This document shows, in pieces, positions 34,620-48,200 of a stretch of DNA of 64,000 bases (the first letter of the stretch is position 1; every line of letters begins with the position of its first letter). The stretch is from Astropecten irregularis. Taxonomy: Eukaryota > Echinodermata > Asteroidea > Paxillosida > Astropectinidae. The notes under the pieces are model-generated. The model had not been told where the DNA came from and did no database searches. It worked only from the letters and a program-made list of their open reading frames with translations. The stretch is from contig OZ020265.1 of assembly GCA_963971285.1 (NCBI GenBank), positions 756,001 through 820,000 of the forward strand. Reading direction: 5' to 3'. The position numbers and the translations under genes were made by a program.

Positions 34620-35015
34620 TTGCCGCGATGTGATATTTACCGTTGCCAGGGGTAACTGAATAGTTAATTATCGTGGAGGGCCGATTATTGCTATTGGGGA
34701 GATGAGGAAAACGAGTGATGCTTTGAAAATCAGTTTGTGCTGTGTTTTAATGGATGCATAAGGTCTATGTGTGTGTTTCATCTGCCGTGACATGAGCACC
34801 GTGATTTTGAACTAGCAGCTGCCGTGATTTGGGCCGATTCAACCGCCTAGTTTCACAGCCGAGGCGCGGTAGTCACCCAGTCACCGCGTACAACATTCTG
34901 AGAAGTGTTTTCAGTGTTTATGAAGAGACTTTCGAAACATTTATTTTCCTTTTAGTCGGGAGTTCTGCAGTTCATCTGAGGGAATACATGTACATCTTAT
35001 CTTGAAAGGTGGGTA
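34620..35015 (+). promoter_or_regulatory. Possible promoter and noncoding first exon of CNBD2-like gene
   Basis: A locally GC-richer, repeat-free segment (34780-34900) precedes a possible donor GTGGGT near 35009. No long frame is open, so it could only be a 5' UTR exon. This is a weak call, made because the CNBD2-like gene lacks an obvious first exon. Confidence 0.2.
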
Positions 35016-35401
35016 CATTTTAAGGTAGAATACTGGATTTTTAAGGATTAAAATGCAATTATGACTTAGGTTTTTAAACTTACTATAGTTTTTACGAGAT
35101 CCAATGACATGGTGCTTTCTATAAACGGTATGTGACACTTGTCGTGCTGTTTTCCTCTGTCTGTTGAAACCTGAGACAATTTATGAATTAATCAAAAGGG
35201 AAATCTGCTAAATGTCGCCTAATTTTGATCAAGAAGTAGTTTCTTCGTGACTTTTGGCCGGCCGCTGTGACCGTTTGTCTTCGGTCACACTAAAGTTCGG
35301 AAGACCATGACACTATTTTTAGGGCATAATTTCATACACTGCCTCTTTACAAAGACGAAGATATCGAGTCTAGTGAACAAGCTATAGTAGTTATAGAATG
35401 T

Positions 35402-35625
35402 CATGAGCTGCTTAAGCACCAAAATTTGCTTAAGCACCAAAAACCTTGGTGAATAAAATCAGTATGCCAGCCGAAACTCCTTGTGAATGTTATGCTTATC
35501 AAACAATGGCCAAATACATGTCAAAGGCAGTAAACATCACATGAAAATTTGGTTCGTAATCCTATTTGATCAAGGAAGACTTTTCATGCTTAAACAAGTT
35601 TTGTGCCTAAGCAGCTCTATGAAAT
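35402..35625. mobile_element. Family D-variant element
   Basis: Same variant as at 29360, with its right end TAAGCAGCTCTATGAAATTGG intact. Confidence 0.68.
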
Positions 35626-36230
35626 TGGTCAATGGAATCGTTATGACAACCTACTTTTATGGAAAAGCCGGGATTTGTTCCACTGCTCAGAGTTTTTATC
35701 GAGTATTTGTTGTACACGTACGTACCAGTGCATTATTGAATTGAATTGAGTGGATCCGGGACAGTTATCTAACTGGGCCATCAAAATAATGTCCATGGTG
35801 CAGTAAACTACAGTAGGATTAACACTGCTATTATGCTTATCACCTATTTGTAGATATTTGGTTTGTGAAAATGATACATGTGAATCTTTTATATACACAT
35901 GTACAATGAAGATCCTCATATAACGCTGATTGTGGATAACGTGACTAATTTGTTTAGTCTCGGGCTACGGCTTACACGCTACAACATAATAAGCCCTTTT
36001 AGAAATCGATTTGGCTTTGGCTTCATGATCCATTTTTTGCTCATTTTGAGTATTAAACAGGTACAAATAAAGACACATTTGATTATTATAGTTAGCTTTC
36101 TTTTATTAGTTGTAAACGGTTTAAAGAAACATTTGAGGCTTTGTTTAATAATTTCTTTTGGAGGCCTTGCAAATCCTGTACGCTGCCTTTAACAGCTTCA
36201 TGAAATTGGCCTCTGTTCTTTCAATTTTAG

Positions 36231-39200
36231 AAGGATTTTAGCATCATCAAGTTCCTGGTTGGTTCTATGGGAAATGGCAAGCACGTACCAGAGGGTGCTG
36301 ACCGTCATATCAGCGGCACCGACCGACCGCAACGACAGGGATATCGACTCGCTTCTACCCTGGTTCAAACGAAAGAGTGAACTCTTCTCGTCTTTAGAAA
36401 ACGGTACAAACCCTCAGATTTATAGCTCATTGAGCTCTTAACTTTGTGTTATTTTCGGTTGGTTGACAAATGGGGCTCAACTTGATGGTACAGTACAGGA
36501 TTGGTAACATACCCAACAGAAATCTTCAAAGATTTACGTATAAGTTTCAGGGTAAGAAGATGGTGCTGGTAGAAACATACCATTAAAATATTTCTGGCAG
36601 AAATACTGAATTTATCCAGAAATTAGTCAATCTGAGACCGAAAACAGTTTTGATCTCGGGGTAAGATGAAAACCATTCTTCATGTTTTATAAGAAAAATT
36701 GAGTCGAGTTTTCGTGACTCAGATGTCGGATTGAGGTCAAATCTTCACAGGTTTATTATTTCATGCACATGCTGGATCAGACAAGGTACGAGTGCTGTTC
36801 TGTGACCTTTACCAATCATGTATTATACCTTTAAGGGAAGGGAATATTTCTTAATTCCTGTGGCACATTATTTCAACCCCGACCCCGAGCCTGACATATT
36901 TTGGCAAGGAAGTTCCCGAAGCTGTTCAAAATCCTGCATTGTACATTGCCCTTATGGCACAATTTATGTAACCCTCACTGTATCTGGGCATTTTGGCTAG
37001 GAATATTTTAAAGTTCAACACTGTGCAGTATCCCTATGGCATATTCTGTAACCCTAACCCCCTGGGCACTTTGGCTAAATGAACCTTCCTGAATCTGCCA
37101 AAGTCCAACACAGTGCAGTATCCCTATGGTACATTCTGTAACCCTAACCCCCTGGGCATTTTGGCTAGGAGCCTTCCTGAATCTGCCAAAGTCCAGCACT
37201 GTGCAGTATCCCTATGGCACATTCTGTAACTCTAACCCCCTGGGCATTTTGGCTAGGAACCTTCCTGAATCTGCCAAAGTCCAACTGTGCAGTATCCCTA
37301 TGGCACATTCTGTAACCCTAACCCCCTGGGCATTTTGGCTAGGAACCTTCCTGAATCTGCCAAAGTCCAACACTGTGCAGTATCCCTATGGCACATTCTG
37401 TAACCCTAACCCCCTGGGCATTTTGGCTAGGAACCTTCCTGAATCTGCCAAAGTCCAACACTGTGCAGTATCCCTATGGCACATTCTGTAACCCTAACCC
37501 CCTGGGCATTTTGGCTAGGAACCTTCCTGAATCTGCCAAAGTCCAACACTATGCAGTATCCCTATGGCACATTCTGTAACCCTAACCCCCTGGGCATTTT
37601 GGCTAGGAACCTTCCTTAATCTGCCAAAGTCCAACACTGTGCAGTATCCCTATGACACATTCTGTAACCCTAACCCCCTGGGCATTTTGGCTAGGAACCT
37701 TCCTTAATCTGCCAAAGTCCAACACTGTGCAGTATCCCTATGACACATTCTGTAACCCTAACCCCCTGGGCATTTTGGCTAGGAACCTTCCTGAATCTGC
37801 CAAAGTCCAACACTGTGCAGTATCCCTATGACACATTCTGTAACCCTAACCCCCTGGGCATTTTGGCTAGGAACCTTCCTGAATCTGCCAAAGTCCAACA
37901 CTGTGCAGTATCCCTATGACACATTCTGTAACCCTAACCCCCTGGGCATTTTGGCTAGCAACCTTCCTGAATCTACCAAAGTCCAACACTATGCAGTATC
38001 CCTATGGCACATTCTGTAACCCTAACCCCCTGGGCATTTTGGCTAGGAACCTTCCTGAATCTGCCAAAGTCCAACACTGTGCAGTATCCCTATGGCACAT
38101 TCTGTGACCCTAACCCCCTGGGCATTTTGGCTAGGAACCTTCCTGAATCTACCAAAGTCCAACACTATGCAGTATCCCTATGGCACATTCTGTAACCCTA
38201 ACCCCCTGGGCATTTTGGCTAGGAACCTTCCTGAATCTACCAAAGTCCAACACTATGCAGTATCCCTATGGCATATTCTGTAACCCTAACTCCCTGGGCA
38301 TTTTGGCTAAATGAACCTTCCTGAATCTACCAAAGTCCAACACATTGCAGTATATGGCAGATTCTTTAACTATCTATATATGCATTTTGGCTAAGAACCT
38401 ATACCCAAAAATCTACCAAAGTCCAACTCTGTGCAGTGTACACTGTATAAGAGCGTGTCCACGAGAGGACCATGCAGAAAGTGATAAGGTGGGGGTCAAC
38501 GGATTTTGCTGAAATTTGGTGGGTAGGGGGGTTATGTGGAGCCTTGACGTTGTATAAACTTTTAGCCCAATCGGACCTTCCTATCGGAAAAAAATGGCAA
38601 AAAAGTACTTTTTTGGTCAAAAATGCAAGATTTTCATGATTTTAGGGGTACACATTTTCAAACACTTGCTATATCACAATGGAAAGTAGTAGAGTATTGA
38701 TATTTTCAGGGTTTCAAGGTTGTATCCTACCCTAAACATGGCTATCAAAATAAAGAAAAAATAATGTTTTTCAGATGTGATAACATATCTTTTTCTTAGG
38801 GGTACCCCAAAATTTGCGTCATAGATATCGCTATCTTTGAGTAGCTGTAGCGTCATTAGTGCAGGTCTTTGAACAATGAAACTTTGATGAAAGAAGGTCC
38901 TTATAGTGGTCTATTGAATGCATCAATAACATTTTTGTCAGCAGTTTTCGGTATAAATTTACAGGAGCATGTTTTTAGCACTATTTTAGAGGAATTTAGC
39001 AGGTTTTGAGGTAAAAACGGGTGAAATCTTCAAGTTTGAAAAACATTGCACATGGAAATAACCTCTATCAGCAGTAACAAAATGACACACAAGGCACTTT
39101 GATAATTTAGAGGTATTAAACAAAATTGATTCCTTTGAAACTCATTTATTGAAAAAAAAAAATGAATATTGCACAATCATCTTAAAGCCATATGAATGTA

Positions 39201-42200
39201 GGTATACTGTTGCGTACAAAAATAAAGAGAAATCCTTCATGTTGCATGTCTCACAACAATAGAAGCATGTAAAGCAAAACATTTCTTTCCACAAATTCTA
39301 CATGTACATTATTATCATTTACAGCTGAATGTAATGAGTGATTCATATTTTAGCCAGTAATGATCTTCTATAACTGTGCAAAAAATGCAATTATTTTCCC
39401 TTAACTGGCAACGATCCTTGTCATTTTAAACAGTTTGCATACATGTCACATTGTTATAATATCATACTGTACTTTTTGATAAGGAAATAATACAGATTCA
39501 TGGACAAAAATATCAAGGAAGATGCAGTAACAGTCATCTGTGAAAATTTCAGTCCCATACGATGCCCACTTTTTGAGAAAACCACAGTATTTATTATGTC
39601 TTTTTCTCTGTTATTTTTTATCTTTAAAAAATCCCCCCAAAAATGTGGGCACTGGTTGTACTCTTTTCTGGATAAATACAACATTTCGGGCAGAAAAGTT
39701 GTATAAAAAGATTATGTTTCTACCATCACCATCTTTTATAAATCTGTGAAGATTTCTGTTTCGGAAAAGAAATGTCCACAACAACATGAACCTCATGGGA
39801 GAAACAGGAACAATAATATGCAAATTAGGCTTGCCCTTCACCGATGTGGATGAACACTGTATATTCAGTGCTTGTGAGTGCTCGTCAAAAAATCATGTGC
39901 TGGCTCGGGGATTCAACAATTCTGAAATTTGAATCATTCATTACACTGAGCTGTAAATAATAATACTGTACATGTAGGATTTGTGGAAAGAAAAGTTTTG
40001 ATTTACATGCTTTACATAATCAGTGAGATTGATAATCCCTGATTTTAACTCATTTATTTTTTAATCATCAAATTACCACAAGGGAAACTGACTGAATTTA
40101 AAGTCATTGAAAAGTGAACCAAGAAAAATTGACTGGCGGAGCGAGATTCGAACCGCCAAACCAGTCCTGAATAACATACAGGCGCTCTACCAACTGAGCC
40201 ATCCAGCCCTACGTTGGTGGTGACCCCAATAGTCAATTACCTTTGTTCGTTTGGCAGTCAGAAGCCATGAATCACGCACACACCGCCATACCCCAAGGAT
40301 TGTTTCAATGATACATGCAGAAATGCTGCAACCTGCGAACGGTACATGGGGGATTTATTTATTTTTCCTTTTTTAAATGATTTTTTCCCTTTTGGGGAGA
40401 GTTCGGCCACTGGTCTCCCCTGATATCCTGTCTTTTCGAGAACTGATGATGTTGACAATATTTCTGCAAACCCTCTATTGTTGTGACACATGCAACAGAA
40501 AGGTTTTCCTCTTTATTTGTGTATGCAACAATATACCTACATTCATATGGTTTTAAGATGATTGTGTAATATTCATTTTTTAACAATAAATGAAGAGAGT
40601 TTCTAAGGAATCAATTTTGTCACCTCTAAATTATGAAAGTGCCTTGTGTGTCATTTTATTTTCTGAAAATAAAGGACTATATTGCTTTGCAAGGTGGGGG
40701 GGGGGGGGGGCTTGAAAGAAATCATACCAGCTGCAATTGCCCCAAACAAATTTACACTGATAGAACCTAAAGGAACCTAAATATCCACCCTAAAGACTGA
40801 AAAGCTTGAGGGACGCAGTAACAAATTTGAGATGAATCGCAATCATTGAGATATATGCAGAGTACACTGAAAAATGCAAATTGGGCAATTTTCTGTTCCT
40901 TTCATGCTGTTACTTTGCTGAATATTTTTAAATAATTTCTTTCCACGTCATCAGAGAGTCTGTGACCAACAAAACAGTGGCATAGACATGTCCTCAGACG
41001 GGGGATGTATGCTCCTCTGCCTGGGTCGTATTTTCATATAACACATATAATGCATTGTGCACAAATATATATATATATATATATATATACGTATTTATCC
41101 TAAATGGGACCTTAGGGAGACATTCCCATAGGGTTGTGCACTGAACTTTATTTACCTATTTCTAAACATCCTCCAAACCAATAAACTTGAAATTGACATA
41201 ATTATGTTTTTGTTGAGAGCATTCTCTATTTTCTATAAAAATGTGTCTATAAAAGGTACCTAAGACATTAGGGAGACACCAAAATGTCTCCTTAATGTTC
41301 GGTGTCTCCCTAAGGTCAAATTTATAGCAAACCTTGTCTCCCTAAGGTCCGATCCAGGTGAATATATATATTATATATATATATCTTGGTGGTGTAACTC
41401 CCTCCCCCTCCCACCAACCCATCCCCCGCTATCTTTGCACCTGCAACAAAATAATCTGAACGTACATGTATGCTGGGTGATAGAGGTTATTTCCATGTGC
41501 AATGTGTTTCAAACTTGAAGCTTTCACCCGTTTTTTCCATCAAAACCTGCTAAATTCCTCTTAAATAGTGCTAAAAACATGCTCCTGTATATTTATACCC
41601 AACACTGCTGACAAAAGTGTTATTTATATGCTTTCAATAGACCATTTTCAATCCACATCGCAGGAGAATAACTTTCCACTCTACAGCAACATCCAGGGCG
41701 GGCACTTTCCACTTTTCTGCAAATGCCTAAGTATAATCTTTCGTACAGTGACGAAGGATCACTGAAACATACATTACGCGGATAATACCGATAGACACCG
41801 CACTTGATGGCTTTACAATGCACAAAATCCTTAAAATCGCACTCAGGCAGCTGCACAGACGGCATGATATCCATGCCGACCGCTATATTGAACACTACCC
41901 AAGTTTCTTATAGCGCCCTCTGTCGGTGACAAGTAGAAAATAGATAATAACTTTGACAATGTGGGCGCGGCACCTGCGCTGCCTGATCCTTTCCTCCAAC
42001 ATCAGTTATGGGTGTGAACCAAAGGGTTGATCCACCCTTCCCAATACATAAAGACTTTAAAATAAATATTTTGCAAGGTCAAAACAGAATCTAATCCAAA
42101 ATGTGAAATGATGAAATGCAATATAACACTCAAACTGCATTGTAGGTTTATCTCAAATTGAAGAATTTTGCATATATTTGACCGCCAACAAAAGAAAATC

Positions 42201-45200
42201 GAAAAGAGCTGACAAATTTTTTATTTTTTGCCCTTGTACAATAGTATTTCAATTACATTTTGTCCAAATTTGGTGACCGTCAGCCCTGCACTAATTGAGA
42301 TACAGCTTACTTTGTACATTACTTTTTTTCATAGTAAAGCTGATACCTATTTTTCTAACGCCTATATATCTGCAATCAATGCTTATACAGCATTTATTTT
42401 TATTTCATCATGTAGAGGAGATCACGTTCTTTCTTTTGATGTATAACTCGACAATAAACGATTATGTTTAAGGGCAGAACCGCGGTTGTAACTATACCCC
42501 CAAAACATCTTCAATTGACCCTCCCAAATTAGTAAAAAAGTATACTTTCAGCCGAAAATTACAAATGCCCCGTACTCGGTCACTGTGGGATTATAGATCG
42601 AGCTACTCTATCATGTGATATGGTACCAGGTGGGGATCCAATGGCCAAGATTTGAACTTAATTCGCTGACCCCTCACCTTGTCGTTTTTTAAAGATTTTG
42701 CATGGTCTTCTCGCGGACTGACACTTAACAGGTGTATTAACTGTAACATCTCAGTTAACAATTTGTTGTGTTCATATAAGTTCCCTTTCCTGAAAGATTA
42801 TCATTGATATCTGAGTCGCATAAGTTTTAAAATCCAGCAACAGGGAAAGAAATTGATTCTGTCAGATTTGAGACGGTGGTCATAAATCTAACAAAGATTA
42901 AGACTTGCAAAGCTCCAAGTTTTCAATTATAAACAGGCACGGATTTGAATGCCTCCTAGTTGTGTCATACAGAGGTCAAAATTCTGTACACATCAATAGC
43001 GAGTCATTCTAGGGGAAATTCCCCACATTATCACCCCTAGCAACCCCGTGACGTAGAACGGGCAGTGTGAACACTCATCCAACCATGATATGATCAGCCC
43101 ATTCAGCACACAAAACACAGTGGGCGTCTCCCTTTAAAATGAGATATTATTATCCCCATGTGGTAAAAGGATCAACAGGCTTTTGTGAGTGAAAGAGACA
43201 AGAATAGAAATACAAGGACTTCCTTTTGCCACACAGTGGCTATTTTAAGATACCAGGGTCCTACAAGCGCTAACTACGTCATATCATGTGGATTTATTGT
43301 AAAACGGGAAAAACTGGGTTCCAAAAACAACAGGCTTGCTACAACTTCCGTCGATTCCGGTACCTTTTCCTTATTGACTCTCAATTTTTAAAGAACTGAT
43401 GTTTACGTTAAGAGCTGTTTTATATTTAGAGCGGCATAATGTTTTCACTTTATTTGAGAGGACGTCAACGCCTCTTTTACAATAGGCATATATCCTGGTT
43501 TGAGGTATTCATATCGTGAGCAAGGAGCCATACGCCGTGTCTCATTGTTAGACATGTTTCTAGTTTCTTCCTTGTTTTTGGACTATTTTAAATGCATTCT
43601 CGTCTCAAACAAAGCTAAAAGCATAGGTGTCGATTTCTTTTCATGATTGGGGGGATGATTGGTGATTTAATGTCCTAGGTGGAAGGTTGTTGGAGGGGGG
43701 TACCCCCTACCAAACCAGGGGTCCATTTCACAAAGGTAGTCCTAATTTAAGACTAGTCCTAGTTTTATGAAATCGATCTTTAAAAACTTATGACTAGTCC
43801 TAAACTTAGGACGAGTTACGCGTCCTAACTCGAGATAGGACTAGTCTTAGTGCTTTGTGAAATCGGCCCCAGGGACTTTTTATTAAAAACAGGGTCGAAA
43901 AGTCGCATTTTAGAGCATATTATAAAAACGATATTCAGAAGAATTAAACATAGTATTCACTGTGAAGACAAACAAGGATCATGTAATATTTCAAAAAAAT
44001 AAACTTGAATGACATTCGACCTCAAAATATTGGGGGGGGGGGTGATAATACACGTCATACCCCCCACCTCAATGGGGGATACATCCCCCCATCCCCCGGG
44101 ATCGACACCCATAGCTAAAAGCTACTCCATTATTAGTCTGAGTATCACCCATTCTACTCCGTGTCACTACGTACGAACGTCTGAATAAATTACATGCGTG
44201 CATGCAAATTTTATGCAACGCGGCACATCAGCCAATAAGATCTGTTTTGAGAACATTTCCGTCAGGATCGGACGGAGGGTGTTGATTGGTCAATTTCGCG
44301 CGTCCGCGCGGCAGCAGCTATCTGCCATATAGAATTAAATAATTATTTCAAGGTAATATGATACTTTGGTTTGTATCAAAGAAATACAGATTTATGGGCA
44401 AAGATATCAAGGCAGACACAGTAACAGTCATCTGTGAAAATTTCAGCCCCATACGGTGCCCACTTTTTGAGAAAACAGTGAAAAACGGCCACAGTATTTC
44501 TTGAGTCTTTTCTCTTTTATGTTTGATCTTTTAAAAGATCAAAAAGTTTTTCGGTCGTTGTTTACTAATTTAATTTCTGGATAAATACACCATTTCAGGC
44601 GGAAAAAATGTTAACGGTATGTTTCTAACACCACCATCTTCATACCCTGTAAGTTATACGTCAATCTGCGAACATTTCTGTTTGGTTTCTTACCAAAGTA
44701 TGATACTACCTTTACTGGGAGCACCATTGACCAATAAATTGTTATGCCAATTTTTATTCCCAGATGTCGTACGAGATATCATGAAGAATTGCGAGTTTCG
44801 CAGGTACGTCACAGATGACGTCATCATCAAACAAGGAGGCAAAGGTCATAGGTATGTTACCAAGGAAACGATTCTTTGATGAATGTAGCAAAACTTAAAG
44901 TTTATTACTTCTATAAAACTTAACATTGATAATGGTCGCTCATGGGCACTAATACACAATATGGACACTAAATATATTTTGCGGTTGTAATTTTGTAACT
45001 TAATTTTCAAATTTCTGATCTTCAGTTTTTTCGTCGTGTTGAATGGTTCAATATCTATTTATATCGCCGCGGACGAGGATGAAACTCCACCCGTTGCCAA
45101 TGACAACCCCGGCCCCAGCCCGTCACGTGATATCAGAGATGAGTTAGGGACGTGCATCAGGAACCTGGGTGAGACGAAGTTTGTGTTTCCATCCCCTGAC

Positions 45201-48200
45201 CCTCTATTATTATACTGGGTTCTCCATTGCACGGTTGGAGATTTGCCCAACGTGCAATAGTCGCCCAATACTATGCTAAATTCATAATTCGAGGCAAACA
45301 ATGATAAATCAATGCAATTTTTAAGTACTCATCAGGATGCACGGGGTTGCCCCCTGACAAACCTAACTCATGTAGGCATCGTGGGACGCCTTTTCTAACA
45401 TGACGTCATGTGCTTTTATTAGCTCTCTTGCTTGACAAGTTGACACAACTCTGGAGATTAACCTGTTATACCGAACACGTTTTGCGTCAGTCTCACTTCA
45501 TTTCACTTCATTTTCTTTAGTTCACTAAATTCAAGAGAGAATACCATGTCCTAAGAAGCCAGTAAAATAATCTATCATTTAGGCCAGTAAAAATGTCTGG
45601 GTTTTTTCAACGTTTTTCAAACTTATTGTGAACAAAATTATCTGCCGTCCCCCAAATCACTGCTAGAAATGTTAAATTCGCAAACACCTTGACTTCAGAG
45701 CATTTGTGTTTTTTATTAAAGGTCCGGGCACAAGCTTCGGAGAGCTAGCTTTGATCGACTCGGCAAGTATTCGGAAGGCTTCGGTAGTTGCCGACGAGCC
45801 TTCGGACTTCATCGTCGTGGATCGGAAGCTGTACAGCCGCTCCCTCAAGTTTGCCCAGAAACGAGATTTGGACGAGAAAAGGAATTTCGTGGAAAACCAT
45901 CCATTATTCAAGTACGAAACAATAGACCGACCCATTAAGCTCCGCCCAATTTTGTTTCTGACCAATCACAGCCGTGGCTTAGGTACGCGCGCGTATGTAG
46001 CGCGCGACTGGAATGCGCAGCGTGACATTCAATTTTTGAGAGGAACACGTGTTCATTCCCACGTGGGCAGTGCAGTGGGAATGGCTTACTATTTCTTCTG
46101 ACCATTCTGACTATTCATGTACAAATTATTCTTGCAGCAATTAATGAAACAAGGTTTGAAAAAAGTCATCTGTGTGCCTTTCATTTTTAGACTCAGAAAG
46201 ACGTGTAATTTTGACTATTCTTTATGCAAAATGGGCGTGCCCTTCTGGCTTTCTTTTGTCATTTTAAAATTATTTTGCGTTAATCCTTACATTTTTGATT
46301 TTATGGTTTGTTTCGTTTTGGTTTGCTGTTTGACTTTCTTATTTGTAACAAGTTTCGTTTACCTCAAAAATGGTTCCAAGGGAAAAACTTGAGTGCTGGT
46401 CGTTGCACAATAATAATGTAGTTAAACCATTTTCATTCCTCCGTGTTTAACCTTATTCCTATAGGTGCTTCTGTGGCCGATTTCACAAAGATTTGCGATT
46501 CATCTTTTAGATGAGTTGTTCATGTTTCCATAGCAGCTAGTATTGTGACATCACACTTTGCTTAGCAATTAAGATTGATGCGCATGTTGCGATCTGTCTT
46601 AGCCTTTCGCGAAATCGATCTGGTATTGTATTTTGTATTTATAGAAAGGCCTGCCCCTAAAGCGAACAAATAAGGTCTTTTTGCTTCAATTTCATAATTT
46701 TCACTCACTTTTTACACAGTATGTGGAAAGGGCGCCACAAGTCCATCCTCGCTATGAGTTTGAGTCGCAAGAGGGCGGGCTTTGGAAATCGCTTGGTGCA
46801 GCAGGGTTCTGAAGTATCACATGTTCTGTTTATTCTGAGGGGACAAGCTAAAGTGTCCATATCTCCATGGAAACATCCCAACCGACGTATCATGGAGAGG
46901 CAAAGAGGGTAAGGGGAAGAGGTAGTTGCTATGGCAACCATGGGAGATGATAATGATGAAGAGTGATTGTAAAGCTTATCTTTTAAATGATGCATTGAAA
47001 AGGTGAACGATGAAAATTGACTGGAACTGGATTTGAACATACGACCACTGGAATACCGTACCGGCGTTCAGCCAACTGAGCTATCTCACAAACTGCTAAA
47101 ATTATTAAATATCAAAAATGCAGCAAATTATCTGTGAATTAGTTTTGAAAATTATCAATTACACAAGTCATCAACATTGTCATGGTTATAGGCTGGTACT
47201 AAAAAAAAGTTTAACAAAACATTTGAAATAGTGCTACAACGAAAATATAATTATCTCTTATTATTTTACTTCACTTTAAATCCGTGTAGAAAGTTTCCCA
47301 AGACACCAAATGATGTCTCTGATATGAAAAACGATGACGTCACAAGGACAAAGAGCGCCCCCAACGACACGACCTTTGATATCTGTTCAATTGGACCAGG
47401 CGATATGATCGGTAAAAATAAATGGTTTTAGTGGTTAACCGAGAATTTTTACCAAGGGAAACATTCCCATTGGGTCGTGCAGAAACTTAGATTACATTTT
47501 GAAACACCCTCCAAACCAATGAACGTGAAATTGACATGATTATAAAAGTATGAATGTTGAGAGCATTCTCTGTCTTATTTTAAAATATGGAAGCTAAAAA
47601 TGTTTCTTTACAAATCTTAAATGTTACTAGGGAAACATTCCAATAGGGGTCATGCACAAACTTTACTTTAATAACATAATAATTTCTAAACATCCTCCAA
47701 ACCAATGAACTTGAAATTGACAATTATTATTACATGTATAAGGTTATGAATATTGAGAGCATTTGTCTTATTCTAAAACATGGAAAGTAAAAATGTGTCT
47801 TTATAAATCTTAAATAATAATTCTATTATTTTTGAATTTGAAGGTGATATTGAACTTACCTGTGACTTCACTGAGCATGCGCAGACCATCACGTGTTTGG
47901 AGTCAGTAGAGGCGTTCCAGTTGGATTTGACAAATTTCCAAAAGTTGGTAACGAAGAGGAATCCTTTGACGTTGGACCGAATGAGAATCGCTGCCCAGAT
48001 GAAACTTAGGGCACGGGTAATCCGAGCTCACAACGAAAGCTTGGTATGAATAAGCAATTGGCTGTATGTTCCAAGTTAGGCTTAGCCTAAAGTCACACTT
48101 GAGTCGGCGAGTTCAGAAAAGAATGCAGTTGTCCATTTTACCTGTCAGTTTAACAGATTTTCGAACCCAGATACTGTTGCTATACTGGCGTGCGAGCTAG

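Larger units (their letters stand above)
38440..42740. mobile_element. Long-inverted-repeat element in the CNBD2-like intron
   Basis: The left arm, about 38450-39270, matches in reverse complement several blocks on the right: about 40440-40640, 41470-41650 and 42270-42725. The outer ends share GTCC-(A/G)CGAGA-GACCATGCA. The right arm is expanded by insertions and a (TA)n tract. The loop contains a truncated family A copy (39457-39770) and a tRNA-like SINE (40062-40210). No transposase frame is recognised. Boundaries are approximate. Confidence 0.62.

Noticed and set aside
37126-37491. 121-codon frame in the 88-bp array
   Set aside because: It results from a stop-poor repeat that shifts frame each unit; the same peptides appear in all frames.
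37009-38400. CRISPR-like array
   Set aside because: The 88-bp units are contiguous with no unique spacers, and the genome is eukaryotic.
40120-40205. Apparent tRNA gene on the minus strand
   Set aside because: The A- and B-boxes are good, but the anticodon arm is irregular and identical flanking arms recur at other SINE copies.
43012-43024. GGGGAAATTCCCC palindromic kappaB-like site
   Set aside because: It lies deep in the CNBD2-like intron, far from any IL-17 promoter; a single match is expected by chance.
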